From UBA1181 sp045601045 (GTDB lineage: Bacteria; Bacteroidota; Bacteroidia; Bacteroidales; Paludibacteraceae): 64,000 nucleotides of DNA. The DNA lies in assembly GCA_045601045.1 (NCBI GenBank), contig JAZRZA010000082.1:62001-126000 (forward strand), written 5' to 3'. Shown one piece after another: positions 33,983 through 42,496 of this stretch. The notes beneath the pieces are model-generated. The model was not told the origin of the DNA. It was given only the letters and a program-made list of their open reading frames with translations, and searched no databases. The translations under genes were made by a program, and so were the position numbers. Each line of letters starts with the position of its first letter. Position 1 is the stretch's first letter.

Positions 33983-35695
33983 CTTTAGGATTACCTTAGT
34001 TGACATATTACCAACCGTAACGACATAAGAGGTTTTCGTCTTAGGAAGTGTCACATCAGCGTTTCCTTTTCCATCTGTCGTAGCAGAAGCCACAGCCTTA
34101 CCATTTATTTCAAACACATGTACGCCGACATTCGCTTCCGCATTTGAAATGTGAATGGTTTTGTTTTCGGCATAAACTTGTAATGGTTGGTCACCTACGT
34201 TGAAGACGCTGGCAACATCTCCCTTTTTGGCCACCACTGCACGCACGGAACACCCATAGTCTCTTTCGTAAGAGGAGACATCAAACTTAAAATATTGGGT
34301 TATCGAACAATATGCGGCATTTGTATTGTCGCTAGAGGACAAAGAAGAAGACCAATAGTATCCAGAAGAGCCATCACTACTACCCAAAGTTTTCCACTGA
34401 CACACACCTGCGAAAGGCAAAAAGATTGAACTTCCATTTTTGCCAGTAAGTCTATAACCTGTCACGCCATTGACCGTTTCGACCTTATATGCACATCCAT
34501 ATAATAAGTCTAACCAATCACTCCTAGTAGGCATTCTCCAGTCCGTACCCCAGTTCTCTGTAGCCGCATCATCTTCGGGTTTAAGCGTTGAAATGTTATC
34601 CTTGGTTCCTCTGCATTTAGCATTGTACTTAGTCATCGAATTATAAGACAAAGTACTTGTCGATTCGGCCCATTTGTACGTGGTCCAGTCATACACCTCT
34701 TTGGAAGAAACCTCACCCCATGCGAAGAAGTCGCCGGACTCCTCCGGTTTCGTTGCGCCAATATTGTATGTTGCCCACAAAGTTCCGCTTGACAGACCTA
34801 AATCAACATATTCGTGACCACCTATTTGTCCTATGGTCTTCCTATATTGAGCGTAGACATTCAAATCTTTTGTAACATTAGTGAAAGAAGAGTCGCTCCA
34901 ACCAACAAACTCACACCATTCCAAAGCAGGAGCCTCAACTGGTGTTACCGACATGCCTTTCTCCATATTCTGGACTTCTATCAATACACTGTCTTTTGTG
35001 AAGAAAGAGACAACATATTTTTCTACTTCACTCACTTTATTGGTAACCGCACGCACAGGAAACCCATAGGTGCGGGACTCGCGGCGCGTGACCGATTCGT
35101 CCTCGTCCATACTACAATAGGAGGCTCCATTATCAAATACCAAAGAGAGCGAAGACGACCAGTAGTAACCATATTCCCCTGAAAAAACAACCTCAGATCC
35201 GGAACGTTTACCAGCGGCAGGGAAAAAGACGAAGTTGCCATTATCCGCCGTGAATTTCGCCCCATAAACTCCGTTGAGTTTCTCCCAACTATATTGGCAG
35301 TTATCTATTAGTTCTTGTTGCTCTTCGGCAGTTGGCATTCTCCACTTCTCTCCCCAGTTGACTATTGCAGCGTCATCTTCGGGAAGTAACGTCGAAAGAT
35401 CATCTTTTGTACCATATACGTCACCCAATTTGTATCTTATCAAGAGATTACCATCCGCAAATTTGTAAGTGCTCCATTCGCACACTTTCTTTGATTCAGT
35501 CTCGCCCCATGCGAAATAGTCGCCGTATTCCTCCGATTTCTTAGCACCAATGTTGCAAGTTGCCCATTTAACGCCGCTTGGCAATCCGAGATCTACATAT
35601 TCGTAGCCATCAACTTTTCCACTGACTCTCTGCGCGAAACTATCTACGCCACACATAAACAACATAGTCATCAATGACAATAATATCTTCTTCAT
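33980..35695 (-). CDS. secreted protein with two Fib_succ_major domains and a T9SS-like tail
   Basis: A 571-residue protein from the ATG at 35695 (signal peptide MKKILLSLMTMLFMCGVDSF, cut after FAQ). Domain order: Fib_succ_major 1 (about 25-205; YEYVDLGLPSGVKWATCNIGA), an InlB-type repeat (about 210-270; FFTKDSVLIEVQNMEKG...FVGWSDSS), Fib_succ_major 2 (about 275-485), and a C-terminal beta domain (about 495-571; VHVFEINGKAVASATTDGKG...VILK) resembling a type IX secretion sorting tail. It is probably exported to the cell surface. Function unknown. Confidence 0.82.
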   Translation of the reverse strand: MKKILLSLMTMLFMCGVDSFAQRVSGKVDGYEYVDLGLPSGVKWATCNIGAKKSEEYGDYFAWGETESKKVCEWSTYKFADGNLLIRYKLGDVYGTKDDLSTLLPEDDAAIVNWGEKWRMPTAEEQQELIDNCQYSWEKLNGVYGAKFTADNGNFVFFPAAGKRSGSEVVFSGEYGYYWSSSLSLVFDNGASYCSMDEDESVTRRESRTYGFPVRAVTNKVSEVEKYVVSFFTKDSVLIEVQNMEKGMSVTPVEAPALEWCEFVGWSDSSFTNVTKDLNVYAQYRKTIGQIGGHEYVDLGLSSGTLWATYNIGATKPEESGDFFAWGEVSSKEVYDWTTYKWAESTSTLSYNSMTKYNAKCRGTKDNISTLKPEDDAATENWGTDWRMPTRSDWLDLLYGCAYKVETVNGVTGYRLTGKNGSSIFLPFAGVCQWKTLGSSDGSSGYYWSSSLSSSDNTNAAYCSITQYFKFDVSSYERDYGCSVRAVVAKKGDVASVFNVGDQPLQVYAENKTIHISNAEANVGVHVFEINGKAVASATTDGKGNADVTLPKTKTSYVVTVGNMSTKVILK

Positions 35696-35818
35696 ATTTA
35701 TTGATTTTTCACGATGCGAAGTTAATAAAAAAGAGAATACACAAGGGAGCCTTACTCCCAATTTAACAGTCCGAAAAACCAACAATATTCTCAGCACTAT
35801 TCATTCCTGGAATTTCGT

Positions 35819-35826
35819 ACCTTTGC
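35819..35826 (+). promoter_or_regulatory. promoter -7 box (TACCTTTG)
   Basis: Matches TAnnTTTG with a leader of about 25 nt before the exporter ATG at 35859. Confidence 0.5.
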
Positions 35827-35858
35827 ACCCAATAGAAATCAGATAGGAACGAATAGCC

Positions 35859-36593
35859 ATGGAGTGTTCACCTTTCATCATCGCGTCACTTTTCAGCCTC
35901 GCTACGGCGGCCGCCTTTATCCAAAGGGTGTGCGGCTTCGGGTTTGGGATTTTTATTATGACCATGCTCCCCTATTTGATGCCCTCCTATGGAGAATCGA
36001 CGACGCTTTCGGGCATGCTCTCCGCCGCACAATCCGTATTCATTCTGGCAAAGGCCTATAAGTATGTGACCTGGAAACGGATGATACCGATTTTGGTCAC
36101 CTTCCTCGTGGTCGCCTACGTCTCCATCCAGTTCGTCTCCACAGTGGCAGACACCCACCTAAGGCTCCTGTTGGGCATCATGCTCATCGTCATGAGCCTC
36201 TACTTCCTGTTCCTGAACCAAAAGATCAGCATACGCCCTACTATGCCCCTTCAGATTTCCATGGGAAGCATCAGTGGAGTGATGGGGGGATTTTTCGGTA
36301 TGCAAGGTCCACCAGCGGTTCTCTACTTCCTGGCCTCCGAAAAAGACAAAGAACATTACCTCGCCATGGCGCAAATCTACTTCTTCATCGGCAACGTCGC
36401 CATGACGCTCTTCCGCGCACAGAACGGGCTCTTCACACAGGAGGTACGAATGGGGTGGCTATATGGTATCGCAGGTGTGGCCGTGGGCACCTACTTAGGC
36501 AAACTGGTATTCGACCGCATCTCTTCCGAAACGCTTCGTAAGATCGTTTATATCTATATGGCAATCAGCGGTGTCGTGGCAATCGTGATGTAA
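35859..36593 (+). CDS. TauE/SafE-family permease
   Basis: A 244-residue inner-membrane protein with about eight transmembrane segments and the two-repeat layout of TauE/SafE (sulfite or organosulfonate exporters). The conserved GFGFGIF near the start and the GGFFGMQGPPAVLYFL motif in the second half are present. The substrate is not determinable. It stands alone between unrelated genes and converges on the MntA/HepT remnant. Confidence 0.85.
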   Translation: MECSPFIIASLFSLATAAAFIQRVCGFGFGIFIMTMLPYLMPSYGESTTLSGMLSAAQSVFILAKAYKYVTWKRMIPILVTFLVVAYVSIQFVSTVADTHLRLLLGIMLIVMSLYFLFLNQKISIRPTMPLQISMGSISGVMGGFFGMQGPPAVLYFLASEKDKEHYLAMAQIYFFIGNVAMTLFRAQNGLFTQEVRMGWLYGIAGVAVGTYLGKLVFDRISSETLRKIVYIYMAISGVVAIVM

Positions 36594-36602
36594 CACGATC
36601 CA

Positions 36603-36819
36603 CTACAGATCATCTGGCATCGACGCCAAATAAGCTACAACCGTTGAACGCATCACCACAAGATCAGAAGTTACCGTATCCCAAACACGAGCAGGCGAAA
36701 AAGACTAATTTATTGGACTTAAAACCATCAAAATCCAGTCCTTCCTTAAATTCCATCACATTATCAATCGCCTGAATAATATGCTCCAAACGACCTTTGT
36801 CACGAGGCTTTTCTCTCAT
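36603..36819 (-). pseudogene. broken HepT (HEPN) toxin gene
   Basis: The N-terminal 37 codons (MREKPRDKGRLEHIIQAID...) match HepT/DUF86 toxins, and the frame then hits a stop at 36664. In another frame, nearby sequence encodes a typical HepT C-terminus (ARVWDTVTSDLVVMR...AYL) ending at 36603. The middle of the protein, including the HEPN RxxxxxH nuclease motif, is missing, so an internal deletion with a frameshift has destroyed it. The start overlaps the end of the intact mntA gene by 20 bp, as in working mntA-hepT pairs. Confidence 0.8.
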
Positions 36820-37099
36820 AGATCAATATTTTATCATGATCAGCAGATTCAGCCGCAAAAGGCAACAACGTACCCTCTTCCACCAAATCCACATCCCTGT
36901 TTAGCAACTCTTTCAATTCCCTCATCATACGAGAATAGGCAAACAAACCAATAGTAACACCTGGCGTGAAACGCACAAGAATATCCACATCACTTTCAGG
37001 AGTCTCTTCACCCCTCGAAAATGAGCCAAACAACCATGCCTTGTCGATCGGTTGTCTGCTTAAATATTCTCTAATTATGTTATAATATGCTTCACTCAT
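36800..37099 (-). CDS. mntA: MntA-type nucleotidyltransferase antitoxin
   Basis: A 99-residue minimal nucleotidyltransferase. The catalytic pattern GSFSRGEETPESDVDILV (Gly25-Ser26, Asp37, Asp39) is intact. In known systems MntA AMPylates and neutralises the HepT RNase. Here the partner toxin is a pseudogene, so the antitoxin is orphaned. The ATG at 37099 is preferred; the longer frame adds 11 residues with no homology. Confidence 0.85.
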   Translation of the reverse strand: MSEAYYNIIREYLSRQPIDKAWLFGSFSRGEETPESDVDILVRFTPGVTIGLFAYSRMMRELKELLNRDVDLVEEGTLLPFAAESADHDKILIYERKAS

Positions 37100-37151
37100 T
37101 GTTCCTACCACTTGGTTACACAAATAAAACAAAAATTTTCATCAAAAACAA

Positions 37152-37181
37152 GGGCGATGGAATCATCTGATCTCATCGCCC
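37152..37181 (-). terminator. terminator after ppnP
   Basis: GGGCGATG (37152-37159) pairs with CATCGCCC (37174-37181), followed on the minus strand by a T-rich run. It lies 22 bp beyond the ppnP stop. Confidence 0.7.
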
Positions 37182-37203
37182 TTAAAAATTCCACCCCAAT
37201 ATC

Positions 37204-37485
37204 TTACTTATACAAGCACAAATAAGGCGTATCCTCCGTACATTTCACCTTGTACTTCACATCCTTTGCCACAACGAATGATTCAAACTTCTTATAGGTC
37301 TTCCACTCGGTCTCACCTGGTTGTTGGATGGTGAGTGCACCAGAGATAACTGTCATGATCTCTACGGTAGAGGTTCCGAACTCATACTCACCTGCAGCCA
37401 TGATACCTACGGTTGCCTTTCCTTCTACACCATTTAGCACCATTGAAACAACGTCGCCGTTAAAATACTCATTTACTTTAAACAT
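37204..37485 (-). CDS. ppnP: pyrimidine/purine nucleoside phosphorylase PpnP
   Basis: A 93-residue cupin-fold enzyme of the former DUF1255 family, which phosphorolyses nucleosides to bases and ribose-1-phosphate. The start (MFKVNEYFNGDVVSMVL), the GIMAAGEYEFGTSTVEIMTVISGALTI core and the C-terminal TPYLCLYK are typical. It lies directly downstream of purL but is separated from it by a terminator. Confidence 0.9.
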   Translation of the reverse strand: MFKVNEYFNGDVVSMVLNGVEGKATVGIMAAGEYEFGTSTVEIMTVISGALTIQQPGETEWKTYKKFESFVVAKDVKYKVKCTEDTPYLCLYK

Positions 37486-37507
37486 AACTTTTTTGCTTTA
37501 AAATAAA

Positions 37508-37534
37508 GAAGCGCACTCAGGTAGGGTGCGCTTC
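37508..37534 (-). terminator. terminator after purL
   Basis: GAAGCGCAC (37508-37516) pairs with GTGCGCTTC (37526-37534), followed on the minus strand by a short T-run. Confidence 0.75.
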
Positions 37535-37544
37535 CAGAATTAGA

Positions 37545-40500
37545 TTATTTTTTGTTTTGCTCGATCCACTTTCTTGCGTTGACGAAAGCCTCCAACCAAG
37601 GAGTCACCTCATCAGTCGCTTTGCGATCCTCTGGGTAATAAGCCCATTGCCAAGGGAAGATAGCACGCTCCAAGTGCGGCATCATCGCCAAGTGGCGACC
37701 ATCCTTGGAACATACACCCGCTACGTTGTACATGGATCCGTTAGGATTTGCAGGGTATCCCTCGTAGGTATATTTAGCGATCACGTTGTACTCGCTCTCC
37801 GCGTAAGGGAAGTCGAACTTGCCCTCTCCGTGAGCCACCCAAACACCCAACTTGCTGCCTGACAAAGAGCCGAACATCACGGAGTTGTTCTCCGGAATGG
37901 TCAAGCCGACGAAGTTAGACTCGAACTTATGGGAGTTGTTGTGCAACATCTTATGCTTCTTATCATGCTCTGGGTAGAGCAACTCCAACTCCGCCATCAA
38001 CTGACATCCGTTGCAGATACCCAAACTCAAAGTATCCTCTCTTGCGTAGAACTTAGCCAATGTCTCCTTCGCCTTCGCGCTGTAACGGAAACCTCCGGCC
38101 CAACCCTTAGCGGAACCAAGCACATCCGAGTTAGAGAATCCACCGCAGAATACGATGATGTTCACATCCTCCAAAGTCTCGCGGCCAGAGGTCAAGTCTG
38201 TCATATGGACATCCTTCACGTCGAAACCTGCCAAGTACAATGAGTAGGCCATCTCACGCTCTCCATTGGTACCCTTCTCACGGATGATCGCCGCCTTCAC
38301 ACCAGAACGGCCTTTACGGTCGGCTGTCAAGCCCATCTTAGAGAGTTTACCAGTAAAGTCGCTGTTGAACTTCACCTGCAATGGTTGGTTCTTATAGTTA
38401 TCATAACGCTCTTTCGCGCAAGTCTCGCCACTTTGCTTACGATCCAACAAGTAAGAAGACTTGTACCATACATCACGCAATGCGTCGATATCGAATACCT
38501 CCTTCTTGCCATCCTTCTCCACAACGATCTTGCGGTCGTCGGATGGTTTTGCGATCATTGCGAAGCCTACACCTGCATCTTGGAGGATCTTCTCCACCTC
38601 CGATTTCTTCTCCACCTGGATCAATACACCCGGATTTTCAGAGAACAAGATCTTCACCAAGTCATCCTCGGCGATGCTCTTCAAGTTCACATTCAAACCG
38701 CCCTTGGTGTTAGCGAAGCACATCTCGAGCAACGCGGTGATCATACCACCCTCTGAGATATCGTGACCAGCCAAAATCAAATCCTTGGCAATCAACTCTT
38801 GAACCGCACCGAAGGCAGACGCGAAATACTCGGAATCCTTCACGGTAGGAACGGTCTCACCCACCTTGTTCAAGGTAGCCGCCAAAGCGGAACCACCTAA
38901 ATTCAAGCTATCGAAAGAGAAGTCGATATGGTAGATGTAAGAATCCTTCTTATTCGCCAATACAGGAGAGACGATCTTACGGACGTCAGAAACCTCAGCT
39001 CCCGCGGAGATAATCACCGTACCAGGAGAGAATACCTTGTCTTGACCATACTTTTGGGTCATAGACAAAGAGTCCTTACCGGTTGGGATGTTGATACCCA
39101 ACTCGCATGCGAAATCGCTACAAGCCTCAACAGCCTTGTACAAGCGAGCGTCCTCACCTGGGTTCTTGCAAGGCCACATCCAGTTAGCGCTCAACGAAAC
39201 GCTATCCAAACCATCAGCCAATGGTGCCCAAACGATGTTGGTCAATGCCTCGGCAATCGCCAAAACTGAACCAGCGGCAGGATCCACCAAAGCGGCGGCA
39301 GGCGCATGACCGATAGAGGTAGCGATACCGCTCTTTCCTCTGTAGTCCAATGCGACAGCACCCAAGTCATTCAAAGGCAATTGTAACTCACCGGCACATT
39401 GTTGGCGAGAGATCTTACCTGTTACGGAACGGTCCACCTTATTGGTCAACCAATCCTTACAAGCGACAGACTCCAATTGGAGCACATCGTTGATATATTG
39501 TTGGATATTCTTATCTGATGTTTGAACAGCGGCGAATTTCTCCTCCACCGTGTTATCCTTGATCACCGTACGAGGTGGCTTACCGATCATGTAATCCAGA
39601 CGGAGGTTGATTGGCTGGTCACCGTTCGCGCGTTGGAAGACGAACTGCATATCATCTGTCGTCTCTCCCACCACATACATTGGAGCACGCTCACGATCAG
39701 CGATTCGCTTGATCAATTCAAGATCCTTCTCCTCCACCAAGAAGCCCATACGCTCTTGGCTCTCGTTTCCGATGATCTCCTTGTCTGACAAGGTTGGATC
39801 ACCGATAGGCAACTTATCCATATCGATCTTACCACCCGTAGCCTCGACCAACTCAGACAAGCAGTTCAAGTGTCCACCTGCACCGTGGTCGTGGATAGAT
39901 ACGATTGGGTTGCTATCAGACTCCGCCAATGTACGAATCACATTGGAGACACGCTTTTGCATCTCAGGGTTGGCACGTTGCACGGCGTTCAACTCGATCG
40001 CATTGGAGTATTGACCAGTCTCCACAGAGGAAACAGCGCCACCACCCATACCGATGCGGTAGTTGTCACCACCCATCACTACGACCTTCTCACCTGGCTT
40101 AGGATCGCCCTTCAAGCTATCCTTTTGCTTCGCGAATCCGACACCACCCGCCAACATGATCACCTTATCGAAGGCGTATTTCTTGTTGTTCTCAGCATGC
40201 TCAAAGGTGAGCAATGAACCACAGATGAGCGGTTGTCCGAACTTGTTACCGAAGTCGCTGGCACCATTGGATGCCTTGATCAAAATTTGTTCAGGGGTTT
40301 GGTACAACCACTTACGAGGATCGATCGCATCCTCCCAACCTCTCTTGGCGGTTCTTGGGTAAGCGGTCATATAGACAGCGGTTCCCGCGATTGGCAAGCT
40401 GGCCTTACCACCACCGAGACGGTCACGGATCTCACCACCAGTTCCGGTAGCGGCACCGTTGAAAGGCTCCACGGTTGTAGGGAAGTTGTGAGTCTCCGCC

Positions 40501-41234
40501 TTCAAAGAGATGACAGACTTCATCTTCTTCACCTCGAAGTAATCAGGCTTGTCACCACTTGCTGGAGCGAATTGCTCAATCTCAGGACCATCGTTGAAGG
40601 CAACGTTATCCTTGTATGCGGAAACGATCTTATTAGGATTTGTCTCGGAAGTCTTCTTAATCAAACCGAAAAGGGAACTCTCCTTCTCCTCTCCGTCGAT
40701 GATGAATTGACCACCGAAGATCTTATGACGGCAGTGCTCCGAATTCACCTGTGAGAATCCGAACACCTCGCTATCAGTCAACTTACGGCCTATCTTCTCG
40801 CTCACACCATTCAAGTAGTCCATCTCTTGTTGGCTCAAAGCCAATCCCTCTTGCTGGTTGTAAGCCGCCAAATCGTCGATGTAGACAATTGGATCAGGTT
40901 GTTTGTCAATGGTAAAAATGGATTGGTCCAATCCATTGTAAACGCGTTGCAACATCGGATCGTGCTCCGAATCCTTACCCTTGCACGCGAAATACTCCTC
41001 GATACGACGGATTCCCTTCAACGCCATGTTTTGGGTAATCTCCACCGCATTGGTACTCCAAGGGGTAATCATCTCTCTACGAGGTCCGATGAACCACCCC
41101 GCAATACTCTTCTCGTCCACGAACTCAGCGCCGCTGAAAAGCCATGTTAACTTTTCAATGTCCTGAGCGTCAAACTTTTGGTCTGCGTCAACGGCTAAAA
41201 AGCCAGCATCCGCTTTTTTGAAAAATAGAACCAT
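37545..41234 (-). CDS. purL: phosphoribosylformylglycinamidine synthase
   Basis: A 1229-residue large-type FGAM synthase, step 4 of purine synthesis. It carries an N-terminal domain, two ATP-grasp-like synthetase halves (HNFPTTVEPFNGAATGTGGEIRD is clear) and a C-terminal glutamine amidotransferase domain with the nucleophile in LSLGICNGCQLM and a late His/Glu pair. Length is close to the single-chain norm (about 1230-1300). It has its own promoter (41270-41277) and terminator. No purine riboswitch was seen in the short leader. Confidence 0.97.
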   Translation of the reverse strand: MVLFFKKADAGFLAVDADQKFDAQDIEKLTWLFSGAEFVDEKSIAGWFIGPRREMITPWSTNAVEITQNMALKGIRRIEEYFACKGKDSEHDPMLQRVYNGLDQSIFTIDKQPDPIVYIDDLAAYNQQEGLALSQQEMDYLNGVSEKIGRKLTDSEVFGFSQVNSEHCRHKIFGGQFIIDGEEKESSLFGLIKKTSETNPNKIVSAYKDNVAFNDGPEIEQFAPASGDKPDYFEVKKMKSVISLKAETHNFPTTVEPFNGAATGTGGEIRDRLGGGKASLPIAGTAVYMTAYPRTAKRGWEDAIDPRKWLYQTPEQILIKASNGASDFGNKFGQPLICGSLLTFEHAENNKKYAFDKVIMLAGGVGFAKQKDSLKGDPKPGEKVVVMGGDNYRIGMGGGAVSSVETGQYSNAIELNAVQRANPEMQKRVSNVIRTLAESDSNPIVSIHDHGAGGHLNCLSELVEATGGKIDMDKLPIGDPTLSDKEIIGNESQERMGFLVEEKDLELIKRIADRERAPMYVVGETTDDMQFVFQRANGDQPINLRLDYMIGKPPRTVIKDNTVEEKFAAVQTSDKNIQQYINDVLQLESVACKDWLTNKVDRSVTGKISRQQCAGELQLPLNDLGAVALDYRGKSGIATSIGHAPAAALVDPAAGSVLAIAEALTNIVWAPLADGLDSVSLSANWMWPCKNPGEDARLYKAVEACSDFACELGINIPTGKDSLSMTQKYGQDKVFSPGTVIISAGAEVSDVRKIVSPVLANKKDSYIYHIDFSFDSLNLGGSALAATLNKVGETVPTVKDSEYFASAFGAVQELIAKDLILAGHDISEGGMITALLEMCFANTKGGLNVNLKSIAEDDLVKILFSENPGVLIQVEKKSEVEKILQDAGVGFAMIAKPSDDRKIVVEKDGKKEVFDIDALRDVWYKSSYLLDRKQSGETCAKERYDNYKNQPLQVKFNSDFTGKLSKMGLTADRKGRSGVKAAIIREKGTNGEREMAYSLYLAGFDVKDVHMTDLTSGRETLEDVNIIVFCGGFSNSDVLGSAKGWAGGFRYSAKAKETLAKFYAREDTLSLGICNGCQLMAELELLYPEHDKKHKMLHNNSHKFESNFVGLTIPENNSVMFGSLSGSKLGVWVAHGEGKFDFPYAESEYNVIAKYTYEGYPANPNGSMYNVAGVCSKDGRHLAMMPHLERAIFPWQWAYYPEDRKATDEVTPWLEAFVNARKWIEQNKK

Positions 41235-41269
41235 TATGTATGTGTGTTAATATTTTTTCTTCTAAGGTA

Positions 41270-41277
41270 CAAAAGTA
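41270..41277 (-). promoter_or_regulatory. promoter -7 box (TACTTTTG) for purL
   Basis: Matches TAnnTTTG with a leader of about 30 nt. Confidence 0.55.
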
Positions 41278-41449
41278 GTCATATTTTCAGTGCAAAACAA
41301 CAATATAAGTTAGAACATTATCCGCACGTTCCACCAAGGCGCCCATAACGCTTCCACACAACAAATAATCCTCGTGATACGACCTGAAGCAAGCAATCAA
41401 TCCTTAATAAAATTTAAAAAAGCGCCCCTTGTCGAAAAATATTTTAGAA

Positions 41450-41467
41450 TTATGTTGTAAAACATAA
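41450..41467 (+). promoter_or_regulatory. palindromic operator-like site upstream of sRNA copy A
   Basis: TTATGTT-GTAA-AACATAA is a perfect 7-bp inverted repeat over the -33 region. The same palindrome occurs at the same place before copy B (48945-48962). Confidence 0.55.
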
Positions 41468-41477
41468 AATTACTCCT

Positions 41478-41552
41478 TACATTTGCACTGTGTTTTTCAT
41501 GGTATTAGATTTAAGGTTAAGGAAATGAGGATGTCGAGATGACATCCTTTTT
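41478..41552 (+). ncRNA. small-RNA gene, copy A
   Basis: A -7 box TACATTTG (41478-41485) precedes a transcript starting near 41491 and ending at a perfect hairpin, GGATGTC-gagat-GACATCC (41529-41547), plus T-run. A block of about 40 nt is identical to copy B (48852-48934, minus strand). I recall similar blocks in other Bacteroidales genomes, possibly an Rfam family, but cannot name it. It also contains a tiny frame MVLDLRLRK. It points toward the murI-bamA block. Confidence 0.65.
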
Positions 41553-41599
41553 CATTTTTAGCCCTTTCTTTCAGAAAATAATTATTTTTTGCATAAAAA

Positions 41600-41624
41600 A
41601 AGCAGAGACGCAACGTCCCTGCTT
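41600..41624 (-). terminator. terminator of the barrel-protein gene
   Basis: The AAGCAGAGACG arm (41600-41610) pairs with CGTCCCTGCTT (41614-41624), with one mismatch, and is followed on the minus strand by seven T. Confidence 0.8.
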
Positions 41625-41645
41625 CCCCTATCAGCTTAAAATTGT

Positions 41646-42452
41646 CTATCTGAACTTGAATCCCATAAACACCCGGAAGGATCCCGCCTTGATCTTGCCA
41701 TCACTGAGATCATCAATCATCTGATCCATAACATCCACAGCGCTTCCTTTGGATTTACCCCAACTCATCGACTTCAATTTGCCGAACTTGGCCTCCACAC
41801 CCACTTCGATCACTTTATGGCGGAAAACACCACCTATGCGATGTGACGCGCCCAATGCGAAGAGGTTGGTCCTGTCATCGCTCTGTTGCTCCAATAATTT
41901 CATGTAATAATCTTTGAACAAGTCACTGTCGGATGCCAACTCCGGTTTCTTCATGCTGCGCAAAAAGAGGTTAGGCATTACGACATAATACAAATCGACA
42001 GCGGTTTTATAGTTGAAGTAGTAAGTCGCGATGGGGCCAACGCCACATATATTCAAATCGTAAAACTGCGTTTTAGTCGTCGCCGTGTAGGGCAAAACCA
42101 TACTCACACTGGAGACATTTGTCTTCACCTCATACTCAAGACGCATTCTGGAAACGCAATTGGCAAACGCAAAATCCACCCAACGCGCGTTTATTCCAAA
42201 ACCTAAGCTTCCCGGATTTCCAAGATACCATCTGGAATCCAATGTGAATCCAATGGTAGGCGTAGCATTTTTAAAAGGATAGTCACTCTTCAGAAATCCA
42301 AGTTTTGACAAATCCACATCTGAAAAACCATACTTTTTATTGTGGAATCCAACCTGCAATTTCAGGTCCAAACCATTATCCTCTCCCTGAGAACCTGCAT
42401 AGGCACCCACAATCGAGAAAAGGGAGAGCACGAAGAGTAATATTTTTTTCAT
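41646..42452 (-). CDS. outer-membrane beta-barrel-like protein
   Basis: A 268-residue protein from the ATG at 42452 (signal peptide MKKILLFVLSLFSIVGAYAG). The mature part alternates hydrophobic and polar residues (GFTLDSRWYLGNPGSLGFGINARWVDFAF, GPIATYYFNYKTAVDLYYVVMPNLFL) and ends FRVFMGFKFR, as expected for a small outer-membrane barrel. No named family is recognised. A -7 box lies at 42477-42484. The hydrophilic stretch about 185-205 may be an external loop. Confidence 0.72.
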   Translation of the reverse strand: MKKILLFVLSLFSIVGAYAGSQGEDNGLDLKLQVGFHNKKYGFSDVDLSKLGFLKSDYPFKNATPTIGFTLDSRWYLGNPGSLGFGINARWVDFAFANCVSRMRLEYEVKTNVSSVSMVLPYTATTKTQFYDLNICGVGPIATYYFNYKTAVDLYYVVMPNLFLRSMKKPELASDSDLFKDYYMKLLEQQSDDRTNLFALGASHRIGGVFRHKVIEVGVEAKFGKLKSMSWGKSKGSAVDVMDQMIDDLSDGKIKAGSFRVFMGFKFR

Positions 42453-42476
42453 TTTGTAATTTCCTGTTAATCTACA

Positions 42477-42484
42477 CAAAGATA
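42477..42484 (-). promoter_or_regulatory. promoter -7 box (TATCTTTG)
   Basis: Matches TAnnTTTG, 24 nt before the ATG at 42452 and just after the murI stop. Confidence 0.5.
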
Positions 42485-42496
42485 ATAAAAGTTCTT

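Larger units (their letters stand above)
41278..41645. other. gap of about 370 bp: purL upstream region and small-RNA copy A
   Basis: From 41298 to 41440 I see no gene or motif. The rest holds the palindrome (41450), the promoter and sRNA copy A (41478-41552), and the terminator of the gene ending at 41646. Confidence 0.7.

Noticed and set aside
37545..41234. Many plus-strand frames of 60-170 codons inside purL and other long genes
   Set aside because: Shadows of the true minus-strand genes, with no homology or promoters.
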